DNA of 64,000 bases from Acidobacteriota bacterium (GTDB lineage Bacteria; Acidobacteriota; Terriglobia; Bryobacterales; Bryobacteraceae). Below the pieces are notes generated by a model. It saw nothing but the letters and a program-made list of their open reading frames with translations. It ran no database searches and was not told where the DNA came from. Position 1 is the first letter of the stretch. Each line of letters opens with the position of its first letter. Of the stretch, positions 1-8,162 are shown in pieces. The DNA lies in assembly GCA_014584705.1 (NCBI GenBank), contig JACTMJ010000014.1, positions 124,001 through 188,000 on the forward strand, written 5' to 3'. Position numbers and translations under genes: made by a program.

Positions 1-666
1 GAGGTAGGCCGTCAGCCCCCCCGATTCCGACAGCAGCACCCATCCCCAGCAGACTACCGGCACCGCCCCTGCCACCAGCGCCACCAGAAAGGCTTGTCCG
101 CGCGACCTTCGCTTCCAAACCGCGTAGAGCAGCAACGGTGCCAGCATCAAGGATTCCACCGGCCGAAAGCCCGCCATGGTACCGAGAAAACACGCCGCGC
201 CGGCCATCCACCCCCAATGCGCACCCGCTCGCGCGGCCCGCAAACACAGCCATGCCGTTCCCGCGCTGGCCACGGCGTTGAAGGCACGTCCCTGATTGGT
301 GAGCGAGTTGAACCAGAACACCGGGGTAAAGCAAAACAGAAGCGCCGCCATCCAACCCGCGCGCGCGTTGCCCCACTCCTCGCCGAGCTTGATCAGCAGC
401 CATCCCGCCAGCGCCCCGGCCAGGATGCCGCTAAGGAGAAACGTCGTCTCCGGTGTGAAGCCTAAAGCATGAATCGCTTTGCAAAACCCAACATAGAGCG
501 GATAGCCCGGCGGCTGCGGATAGTGCCGCCGCGGGTCAAAATCCCCGAGCGAATACGCCATGTTCACGGAGTCGAAATAGAAGAGATACTTGGGGACCAA
601 TGGCCAGCGCGTGATGGCCAGCAGTGCCGCCAGCCCGCTGAAGATCGCAACGTCTTTCCTTCCCAT
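1..666 (-). CDS. Membrane glycosyltransferase (GT39/ArnT-like), N-terminal part
   Basis: Only the first 222 codons lie in the window; the gene runs off the left edge. From the ATG at 666 the reverse strand encodes a hydrophobic N-terminal segment, a loop with an acidic FDS motif near residue 30, then HYPQPPGYPLYVG around residue 47-59, followed by several hydrophobic segments. The first-loop acidic residue plus the (H/Q)PPGYPLY signature is typical of integral membrane glycosyltransferases that use polyprenyl-phosphate sugars (GT39/ArnT/DUF2723-like). It would sit in the inner membrane and move a sugar onto a lipid, protein or polymer. Substrate cannot be told. It is divergent from the gene at 776. 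Confidence 0.7.
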   Translation of the reverse strand, partial: MGRKDVAIFSGLAALLAITRWPLVPKYLFYFDSVNMAYSLGDFDPRRHYPQPPGYPLYVGFCKAIHALGFTPETTFLLSGILAGALAGWLLIKLGEEWGNARAGWMAALLFCFTPVFWFNSLTNQGRAFNAVASAGTAWLCLRAARAGAHWGWMAGAACFLGTMAGFRPVESLMLAPLLLYAVWKRRSRGQAFLVALVAGAVPVVCWGWVLLSESGGLTAYL

Positions 667-775
667 GAATTCGCAATTCTAGCCTGTCGCGAGACGATAA
701 GGGAAACGCATCCTCCGTATGAGCTTCGGAATGCACCGATGAACCTTTCAACCCCGCACTCTCGCTCTTTATTAC

Positions 776-1411
776 ATGGGGATACCGGATCGTTCGACCC
801 TCACCGTGGACCTGAATCCAGGCAGATATCAGGAAAGTATCAAGGCGTTCCGAAACCTGCTGGAGTCGACGGACGGCAACAGGATCCCGTTCTTCCGCAT
901 CTCGGTTCGGACTCCGAAAGACGAGTATGTCGACGTGCAGATCCGAGCGTTGAATGCATACCTCGTGGGTTTCCGGGGGGAGGATCAGTGGTATTCCTTC
1001 GACGGAGAGACGGGCGGCTGGGGCGTCAGCTGCGGGACCGGCTCGAATTACAACGAGCTTGGACACGTCGGCCGCATCGGCTACGACGACTTGATTGCCA
1101 TCGGCGCTCTCGCCCGATTCCGAAGACGCCGGAACACGCTGGACAAGCGAATCATTGCGATCCTGATTGGCCTGCTTTCGGAAGGCGCACGCTTTGCCAC
1201 CGTCTCTACCTTCTTCACCGGCTTAACCAATGCCGTCGGCACCGAGCATTCTTCTTCTCTGATGTCGGCCTTCGGATCGTCGGCTATGGATTTCGAGTAT
1301 CTGAAAACCAACTACTTCACCAAATGGGAGAATCCGCCTTCCACCAACCTTGAGCCCGGCAAGGTCTATCATCACCAGCCGAGTGACCACCTGTTCCGGC
1401 ACCGAAGCTGA
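776..1411 (+). CDS. Ribosome-inactivating protein (RIP) family homologue
   Basis: A 211-residue protein with the order of motifs seen in the A chains of the ricin/Shiga RIP family: an N-terminal beta/helix start (LTVDLNPGRYQ...), then NAYLVGFR near residue 79-86 (ricin has NAYVVGYR with the active-site Tyr region), a YNELGHVGR stretch, the SEGARF helix near 154-159 (ricin SEAARF, containing the catalytic Glu and Arg) and a Trp near 188 where the family keeps one. Family members are rRNA N-glycosylases. No signal peptide, no lectin or B subunit nearby. The reading frame is uninterrupted but shorter at the C-terminus than plant members, so activity is uncertain. The next in-frame stop upstream is at 740, and 776 is the first usable start. 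It converges on the regulator at 1431 with 19 bases between. Confidence 0.65.
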   Translation: MGIPDRSTLTVDLNPGRYQESIKAFRNLLESTDGNRIPFFRISVRTPKDEYVDVQIRALNAYLVGFRGEDQWYSFDGETGGWGVSCGTGSNYNELGHVGRIGYDDLIAIGALARFRRRRNTLDKRIIAILIGLLSEGARFATVSTFFTGLTNAVGTEHSSSLMSAFGSSAMDFEYLKTNYFTKWENPPSTNLEPGKVYHHQPSDHLFRHRS

Positions 1412-1430
1412 GCGATTCCCCGCACCAGGC

Positions 1431-2546
1431 CTAGGATGCAGGCATGGGGTAGAGCGCGTCCACGTTGCTCTGGTCAATCACCAGATGGTCCGTATAAGCC
1501 GCGGGCGGCGTTGCGTCTCCTTCGATGATCGACGTCGCGAGCTTCAGTAGCTTCGGACCGTACCGCTCCGGAAAATAGGCAACCGAGGCAATGAAGGGGG
1601 ACTCGCTCTTGCGAATTTCCACCCTGCTTTCGTGCATTGCGTTATGACCCACGATCGCTACCGTCGCGCTTCGCCCCGCGGCCAGCACAGCATCCATGGC
1701 CCCGAGGGCGCTGATATCGTTGAAAGCCGACACCAGCATCCTGCACTTCTCGGGCAGGCGCTCAAACAGCGTGGCCATTGCCAGACGGCTGGCTTCGCGG
1801 TCGGCATTGCCGTGCAGATGGACCACGCGGGCGATGTCCACCGCTCCCGCCACTTCCCCCAAACCCACCAGGACCCCGGCGAGACGCGCGTTCACGTTGG
1901 TGCTGGTTTGCGCCCCCTCGATTAACACAACGCGGTCGTAACGGGAACCCCAGCGCTCCTGCGCGTGTCTGCCCAGCCGATGCCCCGCAAGTTTGCCGGC
2001 CTGATAGTTGTTCGCTCCGAAATACACCCCTCCCTGAACGGGGCGTTCTATGCTAATGAACGGCACAGACGCTTCCGCTAACCGCCCGGCCACCATGTTT
2101 CCCAGTGCCTCCACCGGCTGAAAGAGCATGGTGAGGTTCACCCGGGTCTTCAGCAGTGTCTCGACGTTCTGCATCAATGCCACTGAATCGGCGGGGTCGT
2201 TGTGCAACATCACCAGGTCGGCGTCAGCGGCGTCGGCGGCTCTCTGCAGAGAAGCGGCCAGATCCTGCCGGAACGTGTTGCCCGTCAACGGGGCGGCATA
2301 GCCGAGCAACGGCCGGCGTCTCCGCGTGGCTGCCCGATATCGCTTATCCTCTCCGCGCCGTACGTAGCCGCGCTCCACCAGCACCGATGCGAGCCGATAA
2401 ACCGCCAGCCGCTGAATTCCGCTCGCGGCGGCAATCTCCTGCAGCGTCACCGGATGCGAGGCATGTTCGATTGTTTCAAGCACAGTCAGCCCCTTATCAA
2501 GCGTACCGGCTCCGGTCGGTTTCCCGATTTCTCTTGACTTTTTCAT
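1431..2546 (-). CDS. Transcriptional regulator: IclR-type winged helix fused to periplasmic-binding-like sugar sensor
   Basis: 371 residues. Residues about 15-75 (TLDKGLTVLETI, then TLQEIAAASGI and RLASVLVERGYV) form an IclR-type winged helix-turn-helix. Residues about 80-365 match the LacI/periplasmic-binding fold (Peripla_BP_4-like): LLGYAAPLTGNTF, DLVMLHNDPAD, VPFISIERPV, GANNYQAGKLAG, VVLIEGAQ, VSAFNDISALGAMDA, VAIVGHN. LacI proteins pair this sensor with a different HTH, so the architecture is uncommon. It is divergent from the esterase/TonB-receptor operon with only 28 bases between start codons, so it is probably the local sugar-responsive regulator. The ligand is not visible from sequence; a rhamnose or pectin-derived sugar is a guess from context. 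Confidence 0.75.
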   Translation of the reverse strand: MKKSREIGKPTGAGTLDKGLTVLETIEHASHPVTLQEIAAASGIQRLAVYRLASVLVERGYVRRGEDKRYRAATRRRRPLLGYAAPLTGNTFRQDLAASLQRAADAADADLVMLHNDPADSVALMQNVETLLKTRVNLTMLFQPVEALGNMVAGRLAEASVPFISIERPVQGGVYFGANNYQAGKLAGHRLGRHAQERWGSRYDRVVLIEGAQTSTNVNARLAGVLVGLGEVAGAVDIARVVHLHGNADREASRLAMATLFERLPEKCRMLVSAFNDISALGAMDAVLAAGRSATVAIVGHNAMHESRVEIRKSESPFIASVAYFPERYGPKLLKLATSIIEGDATPPAAYTDHLVIDQSNVDALYPMPAS

Positions 2547-2562
2547 AGCGTCACGATAATGA
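2534..2562 (+). promoter_or_regulatory. Putative sigma-70-type promoter of the esterase operon
   Basis: TTGACT at 2534-2539, a 17-base spacer and TAATGA at 2557-2562. The -35 lies within the first codons of the divergent regulator. Predicted transcription would begin only a few bases before the ATG at 2575, giving a nearly leaderless mRNA; no Shine-Dalgarno is present. CACGAT is repeated at 2552-2557 and 2569-2574, bracketing the region. Confidence 0.4.
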
Positions 2563-2592
2563 ATATTACACGATATGAACAGGCGATTTCAA
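2563..2592 (-). promoter_or_regulatory. Putative sigma-70-type promoter of the IclR/PBP-like regulator
   Basis: On the reverse strand TTGAAA (2592-2587), an 18-base spacer and TAATAT (2568-2563) precede the regulator ATG at 2546 by 16 bases. The -35 lies in the first codons of the esterase gene. The promoter faces the esterase promoter and overlaps its initiation region. Confidence 0.42.
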
Positions 2593-3465
2593 TATGTGAA
2601 CATTTTATTACTCACTCTGCTCGCTCAAGCGTTCGGACAGCAGAGCGCGCAGGACTGGGCAACCCTCGTTGGACAACGCTTTCGCGCCGTCCGCGACGTC
2701 GTATACCGCAGCACTCCGCAAGGCGATCTGAAGGTGGATCTCTACGTACCGTACAACAAGGAACCGGGTCCCACGATGCTGTACATCCACGGCGGCGGTT
2801 GGCAGACAGGCTCCAAGGAACAGTATGTGCTCTGGTATCTGCCCTACCTGCAATTGGGAATGCGCGTGGTGGCGGTGGAGTATCGCCTGAGCGGCCGCGC
2901 TCCGGCGCCCGCGGCCGTAGAGGACGCTCGCTGCGCCTTCCTCTGGCTGGCAAAGAACGGTGCTCAGTACGGAGTGGACCCGAACCAGATCGTCATCACC
3001 GGGGGCTCCGCCGGCGGGCACCTGGCCCTGATGACGGCTTTCCTCGACGACTCGATGGACAAAGCCTGCGGCATCCCCGGCCCCGCTCCGAAAGCACGGG
3101 CGGTAGTCGACTACTACGGAGCGACAGACCTCTTGCCGCTAGTACCGGAGGACAAACCACATCGCTCGAAATGGCTCAGCGGACCGTATGACCCCGTCGA
3201 AATGGCGCGCCGCATGTCGCCACTCACGTGGGTTCGTCCCGGATTGCCGCCGGTGCTGATGCTTCACGGCGACGCGGACAAATCGGTCCCCTATAGCGAC
3301 TCCGTGCGGCTGGGCGAGGCGTTGTCGAAGGTGGGCGTACCAAACGAATTGGTCACCGTCCCCGGCGGCGCGCACGGTCGCCACACCTGGACCGACGCGG
3401 ACATCCTCCGCGGACAGCGCCGGATCGAAGCGTTTCTGAAGAATCTTGGCCTTGTCGCCCGTTGA
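2575..3465 (+). CDS. Secreted alpha/beta-hydrolase (HSL/BD-FAE-like esterase)
   Basis: 296 residues beginning with a signal peptide (MNRRFQYVNILLLTLLAQAF, cleavage near residue 21). HGGGW at 72-76 forms the oxyanion hole and GGSAGG at 143-148 holds the nucleophile Ser145. Asp235 (in DADKSVP) and His267 or His270 (GGAHGRH) are likely to complete the triad. This is the carboxylesterase/acetyl-xylan-esterase-like group of alpha/beta-hydrolases. As the first gene of a polymer-use operon it probably removes acyl or acetyl groups from polysaccharide in the periplasm or outside. It is 25 bases upstream of the TonB receptor. Confidence 0.85.
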   Translation: MNRRFQYVNILLLTLLAQAFGQQSAQDWATLVGQRFRAVRDVVYRSTPQGDLKVDLYVPYNKEPGPTMLYIHGGGWQTGSKEQYVLWYLPYLQLGMRVVAVEYRLSGRAPAPAAVEDARCAFLWLAKNGAQYGVDPNQIVITGGSAGGHLALMTAFLDDSMDKACGIPGPAPKARAVVDYYGATDLLPLVPEDKPHRSKWLSGPYDPVEMARRMSPLTWVRPGLPPVLMLHGDADKSVPYSDSVRLGEALSKVGVPNELVTVPGGAHGRHTWTDADILRGQRRIEAFLKNLGLVAR

Positions 3466-3490
3466 ACTCATTGAATCAGAGGTAATAGTG

Positions 3491-6400
3491 ATGCGAAATC
3501 GAGTGTCTCAGCTCCTGGCCATGGGGGCTCTAGCCGTCCTGTTCGTAATCTCGCTCCGAGCGCAGACTGTAACAGGAACGATAACCGGAACGGTCGCGGA
3601 CCAGACGGGCGCGACAATTTCCGGTGCAACCGTCAAAGTGGAACAATCCGCAACGGGCACCCAAAGAACGGTGCAGACCAACGACGTCGGCAATTTCCTC
3701 GTTGGCAGTCTGCAACCCGGCGTCTACACCATGACGGTGACGTCTCCTGGTTTCAAGACGCTCCAAAGAACGAACATCGTGCTGGCCTCGGCAGAGACTC
3801 TGGCCGTCCCGCGCCTCACGCTGGAGATCGGCGCAGTGACGGATCAGGTGACTGTAGAAGCTGAGGGCATCGCCGTGCAGGTAGCAAGTTCGGAGCGGGC
3901 GGGTGTCATCACCACCGGCCAACTCGAGAATCTGATGACCAAGGGCCGAAATCCGATGTCGTTGCTGAGCCTGCTGCCGGGCGTTGTGGACCGTCAGGGT
4001 ATCGGCAATCAGGAGCGCGTGGATCGCAACTTCGACATCAGCGTGCAAGGCAACCGTCGCAATGCGAATACGGTCACCGTCGACGGCATGCCCGTAAACC
4101 CGATGGGAAACAACTTCAACAGTGTGGTGATGGTTGGCCAGGACGCCATCGCCGAAGTGAAGGTGCTTCTCTCAAACTACCCCGCGGAGTATGGGCGATC
4201 CTCGGGAGCCACCGTCAATTTCATTACCAAGTCCGGCGCCAAGGAGTTCCACGGGCTCGTTTCCTATTTCAAACGCCACGAGCAATTTAACGCGAACGAC
4301 TTCTTCAATAACCGTCTCAGCCGGTCCAAGCCGCGCTACCGCTATAACACCTGGAACTACAACATCGGCGGACCGGTGATTTTGCCGGGCGTGAACAAGA
4401 ATCGGGACAAGCTCTTCTTCTTCTGGTCTCAGGAGTTCTGGCCCCTTCGCGTGCCGCGACCCATCGCGCAGATCACCGTACCAACCCTCCTTGAGCGACA
4501 AGGAAATTTCACGCAATCAATCGACCTGAACGGCAAATTGATTCCCATCAAGGACCCCGATACGCGGCAGGCCTTTCCTGGCAACGTAGTTCCCGTCAGC
4601 CGGCTGGATGCAAGCGGCCTCTCCTTACTCAAGATCTTCCCGGAACCAAACTTCACGGACCGCACCATCTCTGGAGGCCGATACAACTACGTGTTCCAGG
4701 TGGAAAACGAAACACCAATCCGGATGGAGAACGCGCGCATCGACTACAATCTGACACCCTCACATTCGCTCGCTTTCACGATCGCCTCCTTCCTGGACAA
4801 GCAGACGGGACCGGTCGGCATTCTGACATCCGGCAGCACGAACTGGCCCCAGTTGGAGAAGACGTACCGGCTTCACGGACAAGGCTATATCCTGCGCTAC
4901 ACGGGTGTCCTCTCCCCCACCCTGATTAACGAGACCAGTTTCGGTTGGACGCGCCGCCCTGAAGGCAATAGCGCGCCGGACTCGGAGATTCAACGGAACT
5001 TGCGCTCAACGATTGGCTTCACCGCGGGTCAACTGAATCCGGCGGAGAACCCCCTGGGGCTCATTCCGAACGCCACATTCGGGGGGATCCAGAACGCCGC
5101 CAACCTGTTCATGGAAGGGCGATTCCCCTTTTACCAGCGCCTCCACGCGTTCAATCTGACGAACAACGTGACGAAGATGCTTGGTTCCCACACCTTTAAG
5201 GCCGGCATCATGATCGAGCGCAACTACCAGGGAGCTCTCGGGAATGGTAACTACGCGGGGAACTTTGTCTTCACTCCCAGCTCCAACAACCCCATCGACA
5301 CCGGCTACGCCTACTCGAATGCGGCAATGGGCGTGTACAACTCCTACACGGAAGCTTCCGCCCGGATCATCAACAGCTTCCGCCAGCACGCTGTGGAGTG
5401 GTTCGCCCAGGATCTGTGGCGGGCCACCGGCAGACTCACTCTGGAGTATGGAATGCGGTTCCACTTGCTGCAGCCAATCTTCATGCGCTCGAACGAACTA
5501 TCCAGCTTCGATTTGGGTACATACGACCCCGCTCAAGCCGTGCAATTGATCCGCCCGGTGCGCATTAACAACAAGCGCGTTGGCCAACATCCCGTTACCG
5601 GCCAGATCCTGCCGGTCACCCTGATCGGTGCGATCGCGTCCGGCACCGGGGACGTGGCCAACGGGATGAAAGTAGCCGGCAAGGGCGGGACGCCCCGCGG
5701 ACTGATCCCTGGTTACGGCGTTCAGTTCGGGCCACGCTTCGGATTTGCGCTCGATGTATTTGGCAACGGACGCACGGCTGTTCGCGGCGGTATCGGCATC
5801 TTCTATGGCCGTCCGAACATGTCCGAGAATTACCTGCGTTTCGCCGGACAGCAGCCATGGGTCGAGAACCCGACTTTGTACTTTGGAACGTTGAAAACGC
5901 TGACTACCTCGGCGGGATCCATCTTCCCGCAGAACGCCAATGGGATGGACCAGAGTGATCGCGTGCCGCGCGTCATGAACTACAGTTTCTCCGTGCAGCA
6001 CAACGTGGGTTGGAACACCGTAGTGGACCTGGGCTACGTAGGTTCGCTCGCCCGCAACCAGATGTGGCTGCGCAACGTGAATCCGATCCCGCTTGGCGCG
6101 AACTTTGATCCCGCCAACGCGGACCCTTCGAACCCCTCGACGCCGCTTTCATCACCTTTCCTGCGTCCGATTACCGGCTACAACGACATTCTGATGTCGG
6201 AACCCGCGTCCTCCTCCAACTATCACTCGCTGCAGGTAACCGCGCGCCGCCGCTTTGCCCAGAGCGTTCAGTTCGGTCTTGCATGGACCTGGTCCAAGTC
6301 CATGACCTACAGCAACTTCGACAACAATGCCGTGAGCGCGCTTGCATCGCCGCGCTATTGGAACTACGGCCTGTCGCTCTTTGACCGTACGCACGCCGTG

Positions 6401-6943
6401 AAGCTCGACTGGACCTGGGATCTGCCCAAAGCCAGCACCGGAAACTCCGTCGCGGACTATGCGCTAAACCACTGGCAGCTTTCCGGTATCACCAGCTTCA
6501 TCAGTGGCGAACCCTTGGGAATCACCTTCACCACCGTCAACTCACTCGACATTACGGGCTCGGCCAGCCAGGGCGCTCGCGTCGACGTAACAGGCAGCGC
6601 GGTTCTTCCGAAGAGTGAACGCACGTTCAGCAGGAACTTCCGGACAGAAGTATTCCAGCTTCCCGCACGCGGCACACTCGGAAACTCGGCACCGACGCAA
6701 ATTCGCGGCCCCGGCATCAACAATTGGGATATGGTGCTCACCAAGGAACTGCCGATTCACGAGCAGTTCCGGATGCAGTTCCGTTTGGAGGCTTACAACG
6801 CCTTCAACCATACCCAGTTCGCCACCCTCGATACCGCGGCCCGGTTTGACGCGGCGGGGAAACAGGTGAACGCGAGGTTCGGCGAGTTTCTCTCGTCGCG
6901 TCCGCCGCGCACGTTGCAGTTTGCGTTACGATTCATGTTCTAG
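3491..6943 (+). CDS. TonB-dependent outer-membrane receptor, Oar-like, with carboxypeptidase-regulatory-like N-domain
   Basis: 1150 residues from the ATG at 3491, which follows AGAGG and starts a clear signal peptide (MRNRVSQLLAMGALAVLFVI). Residues about 26-110 are a CarboxypepD_reg-like beta-sandwich (VTGTITGTVADQTGATISGA). About 115-240 is the plug (TVDGMPVNPMGNN, YPAEYGRSSGATVNFITKSG). The rest is a 22-strand-type barrel ending in FALRFMF, the aromatic C-terminus expected of a Bam substrate. Oar-like receptors are very common in Acidobacteria and are taken to import oligosaccharides. An in-frame start at 3446 would extend it upstream but lacks the signal-peptide position. Probable role: import of glycan fragments for the downstream enzymes. 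MFS gene follows after 4 bases. Confidence 0.9.
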   Translation: MRNRVSQLLAMGALAVLFVISLRAQTVTGTITGTVADQTGATISGATVKVEQSATGTQRTVQTNDVGNFLVGSLQPGVYTMTVTSPGFKTLQRTNIVLASAETLAVPRLTLEIGAVTDQVTVEAEGIAVQVASSERAGVITTGQLENLMTKGRNPMSLLSLLPGVVDRQGIGNQERVDRNFDISVQGNRRNANTVTVDGMPVNPMGNNFNSVVMVGQDAIAEVKVLLSNYPAEYGRSSGATVNFITKSGAKEFHGLVSYFKRHEQFNANDFFNNRLSRSKPRYRYNTWNYNIGGPVILPGVNKNRDKLFFFWSQEFWPLRVPRPIAQITVPTLLERQGNFTQSIDLNGKLIPIKDPDTRQAFPGNVVPVSRLDASGLSLLKIFPEPNFTDRTISGGRYNYVFQVENETPIRMENARIDYNLTPSHSLAFTIASFLDKQTGPVGILTSGSTNWPQLEKTYRLHGQGYILRYTGVLSPTLINETSFGWTRRPEGNSAPDSEIQRNLRSTIGFTAGQLNPAENPLGLIPNATFGGIQNAANLFMEGRFPFYQRLHAFNLTNNVTKMLGSHTFKAGIMIERNYQGALGNGNYAGNFVFTPSSNNPIDTGYAYSNAAMGVYNSYTEASARIINSFRQHAVEWFAQDLWRATGRLTLEYGMRFHLLQPIFMRSNELSSFDLGTYDPAQAVQLIRPVRINNKRVGQHPVTGQILPVTLIGAIASGTGDVANGMKVAGKGGTPRGLIPGYGVQFGPRFGFALDVFGNGRTAVRGGIGIFYGRPNMSENYLRFAGQQPWVENPTLYFGTLKTLTTSAGSIFPQNANGMDQSDRVPRVMNYSFSVQHNVGWNTVVDLGYVGSLARNQMWLRNVNPIPLGANFDPANADPSNPSTPLSSPFLRPITGYNDILMSEPASSSNYHSLQVTARRRFAQSVQFGLAWTWSKSMTYSNFDNNAVSALASPRYWNYGLSLFDRTHAVKLDWTWDLPKASTGNSVADYALNHWQLSGITSFISGEPLGITFTTVNSLDITGSASQGARVDVTGSAVLPKSERTFSRNFRTEVFQLPARGTLGNSAPTQIRGPGINNWDMVLTKELPIHEQFRMQFRLEAYNAFNHTQFATLDTAARFDAAGKQVNARFGEFLSSRPPRTLQFALRFMF

Positions 6944-6947
6944 CCGC

Positions 6948-8162
6948 ATGCCGACGCATCGTGCCTGGATCCTTGTATCGCTGCTGTTCTGCGCCACCGC
7001 GCTGAGCTTCCTGGATCGCCAGGTGCTCAGCGTGCTGGCGCCGGAACTGATACGCGAGTTTGGCATGTCGAATGCCGCGTACTCGCGGGTCGTCTTCGCG
7101 TTTGTACTGAGCTACACGGTGATGTTTGCCCTTGGCGGCAGACTGACCGATGCGCTAGGTACCCGGTTAGGTTTAGGGCTGTCGGTGGGAGTCTGGTCCG
7201 TCGCAAGCATGGCGCACGCCCTGGCCAGAGGCCCATTGGTATTGGGCATCTCGCGCTTCTTTCTCGGCGTGGGCGAGGGGCCATGCTTCCCGGCGGTCAC
7301 CAAAGGCGCGCTCGAATGGGTTCCGCTCGAGAAGCGCGCGCTGGCCGTCGGCTTCGCCAATGGCGGATCCGCCTTCGGAGCGGTTTTGGCTCCACCGCTC
7401 ACCGTCTGGTGGACGGGGCTCTTCGGCTGGCGCGGGGCGTTTCTCGCCACGGCCGGGTTGGGCTTCCTGTGGCTCGTGGCCTGGTATCTGGCGTTTCGAG
7501 GTCTTCCGCAAGCGGTAGTCTCCCCGTCGAGCCAGGCAAGCCCCGGTTTCCGGACCGTGCTTGCGCGCGGGGACGTCCGGCGCTTCATGCTGGCCCGTTT
7601 CTTCTTTGATCCGGTCTTCTATTTCTATATGTTCTGGATCCCGCAGTACCTGTCTCGCGAACGCGGCCTTTCCCTCACCGAGATTGGGAACCTGATCTGG
7701 ATTCCCTTCTTTGCTCTTGGCGTGACGAACATCGCCGCGGGCCGCGTGTCGGACCTGCTGGTGAAGCGCGGCTATGCCCCGCGCCGCGCGCGCATGGTAT
7801 TGATGCTCGTCTCCGCGCTCATGACTCCCGCTTCGTGGTTCGCAGCCACGGCTGGCAGCGCGGGCGCGGCTATCGCGCTAATGTCGGTGCTCATGTTCGC
7901 TCACGGCATCTGGATTGCGAACTACATTACCTTGATTGGAGACTCCGTGGGTGCGGCCGAAGCAGGTACGGCCGTGGGGCTGACCGGCGCCTGTGGCGGC
8001 ATCGCGGGCATGCTCTCAAACCTTGTGATCGGGCCGGTGGTGGACCTCAGTGGGTTCACCCCCGTGTTCCTGGTCTCCGCGCTGCTCTATCCCGCCGCAT
8101 GGCTCATACTGGCAGCAGGGAGGCGCGCCGCCACACCTGCCACCGCGAAAGGACTTGCATGA
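6948..8162 (+). CDS. Major facilitator superfamily transporter (ACS/sugar-acid type)
   Basis: 404 residues with about 12 hydrophobic segments. The first loop carries GGRLTDALGTRLG, the loop 2-3 MFS signature, after SFLDRQVLSVLAPEL in helix 1. The pattern resembles the anion:cation symporter branch that takes up galactonate, glucarate and similar compounds. The ATG at 6948 is chosen because it leaves 4 bases after the receptor stop; an upstream in-frame ATG at 6921 would overlap the receptor. The stop TGA overlaps the ATG of the isomerase gene (ATGA at 8159). It probably carries the released monosaccharide or a derivative over the inner membrane. Confidence 0.85.
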   Translation: MPTHRAWILVSLLFCATALSFLDRQVLSVLAPELIREFGMSNAAYSRVVFAFVLSYTVMFALGGRLTDALGTRLGLGLSVGVWSVASMAHALARGPLVLGISRFFLGVGEGPCFPAVTKGALEWVPLEKRALAVGFANGGSAFGAVLAPPLTVWWTGLFGWRGAFLATAGLGFLWLVAWYLAFRGLPQAVVSPSSQASPGFRTVLARGDVRRFMLARFFFDPVFYFYMFWIPQYLSRERGLSLTEIGNLIWIPFFALGVTNIAAGRVSDLLVKRGYAPRRARMVLMLVSALMTPASWFAATAGSAGAAIALMSVLMFAHGIWIANYITLIGDSVGAAEAGTAVGLTGACGGIAGMLSNLVIGPVVDLSGFTPVFLVSALLYPAAWLILAAGRRAATPATAKGLA

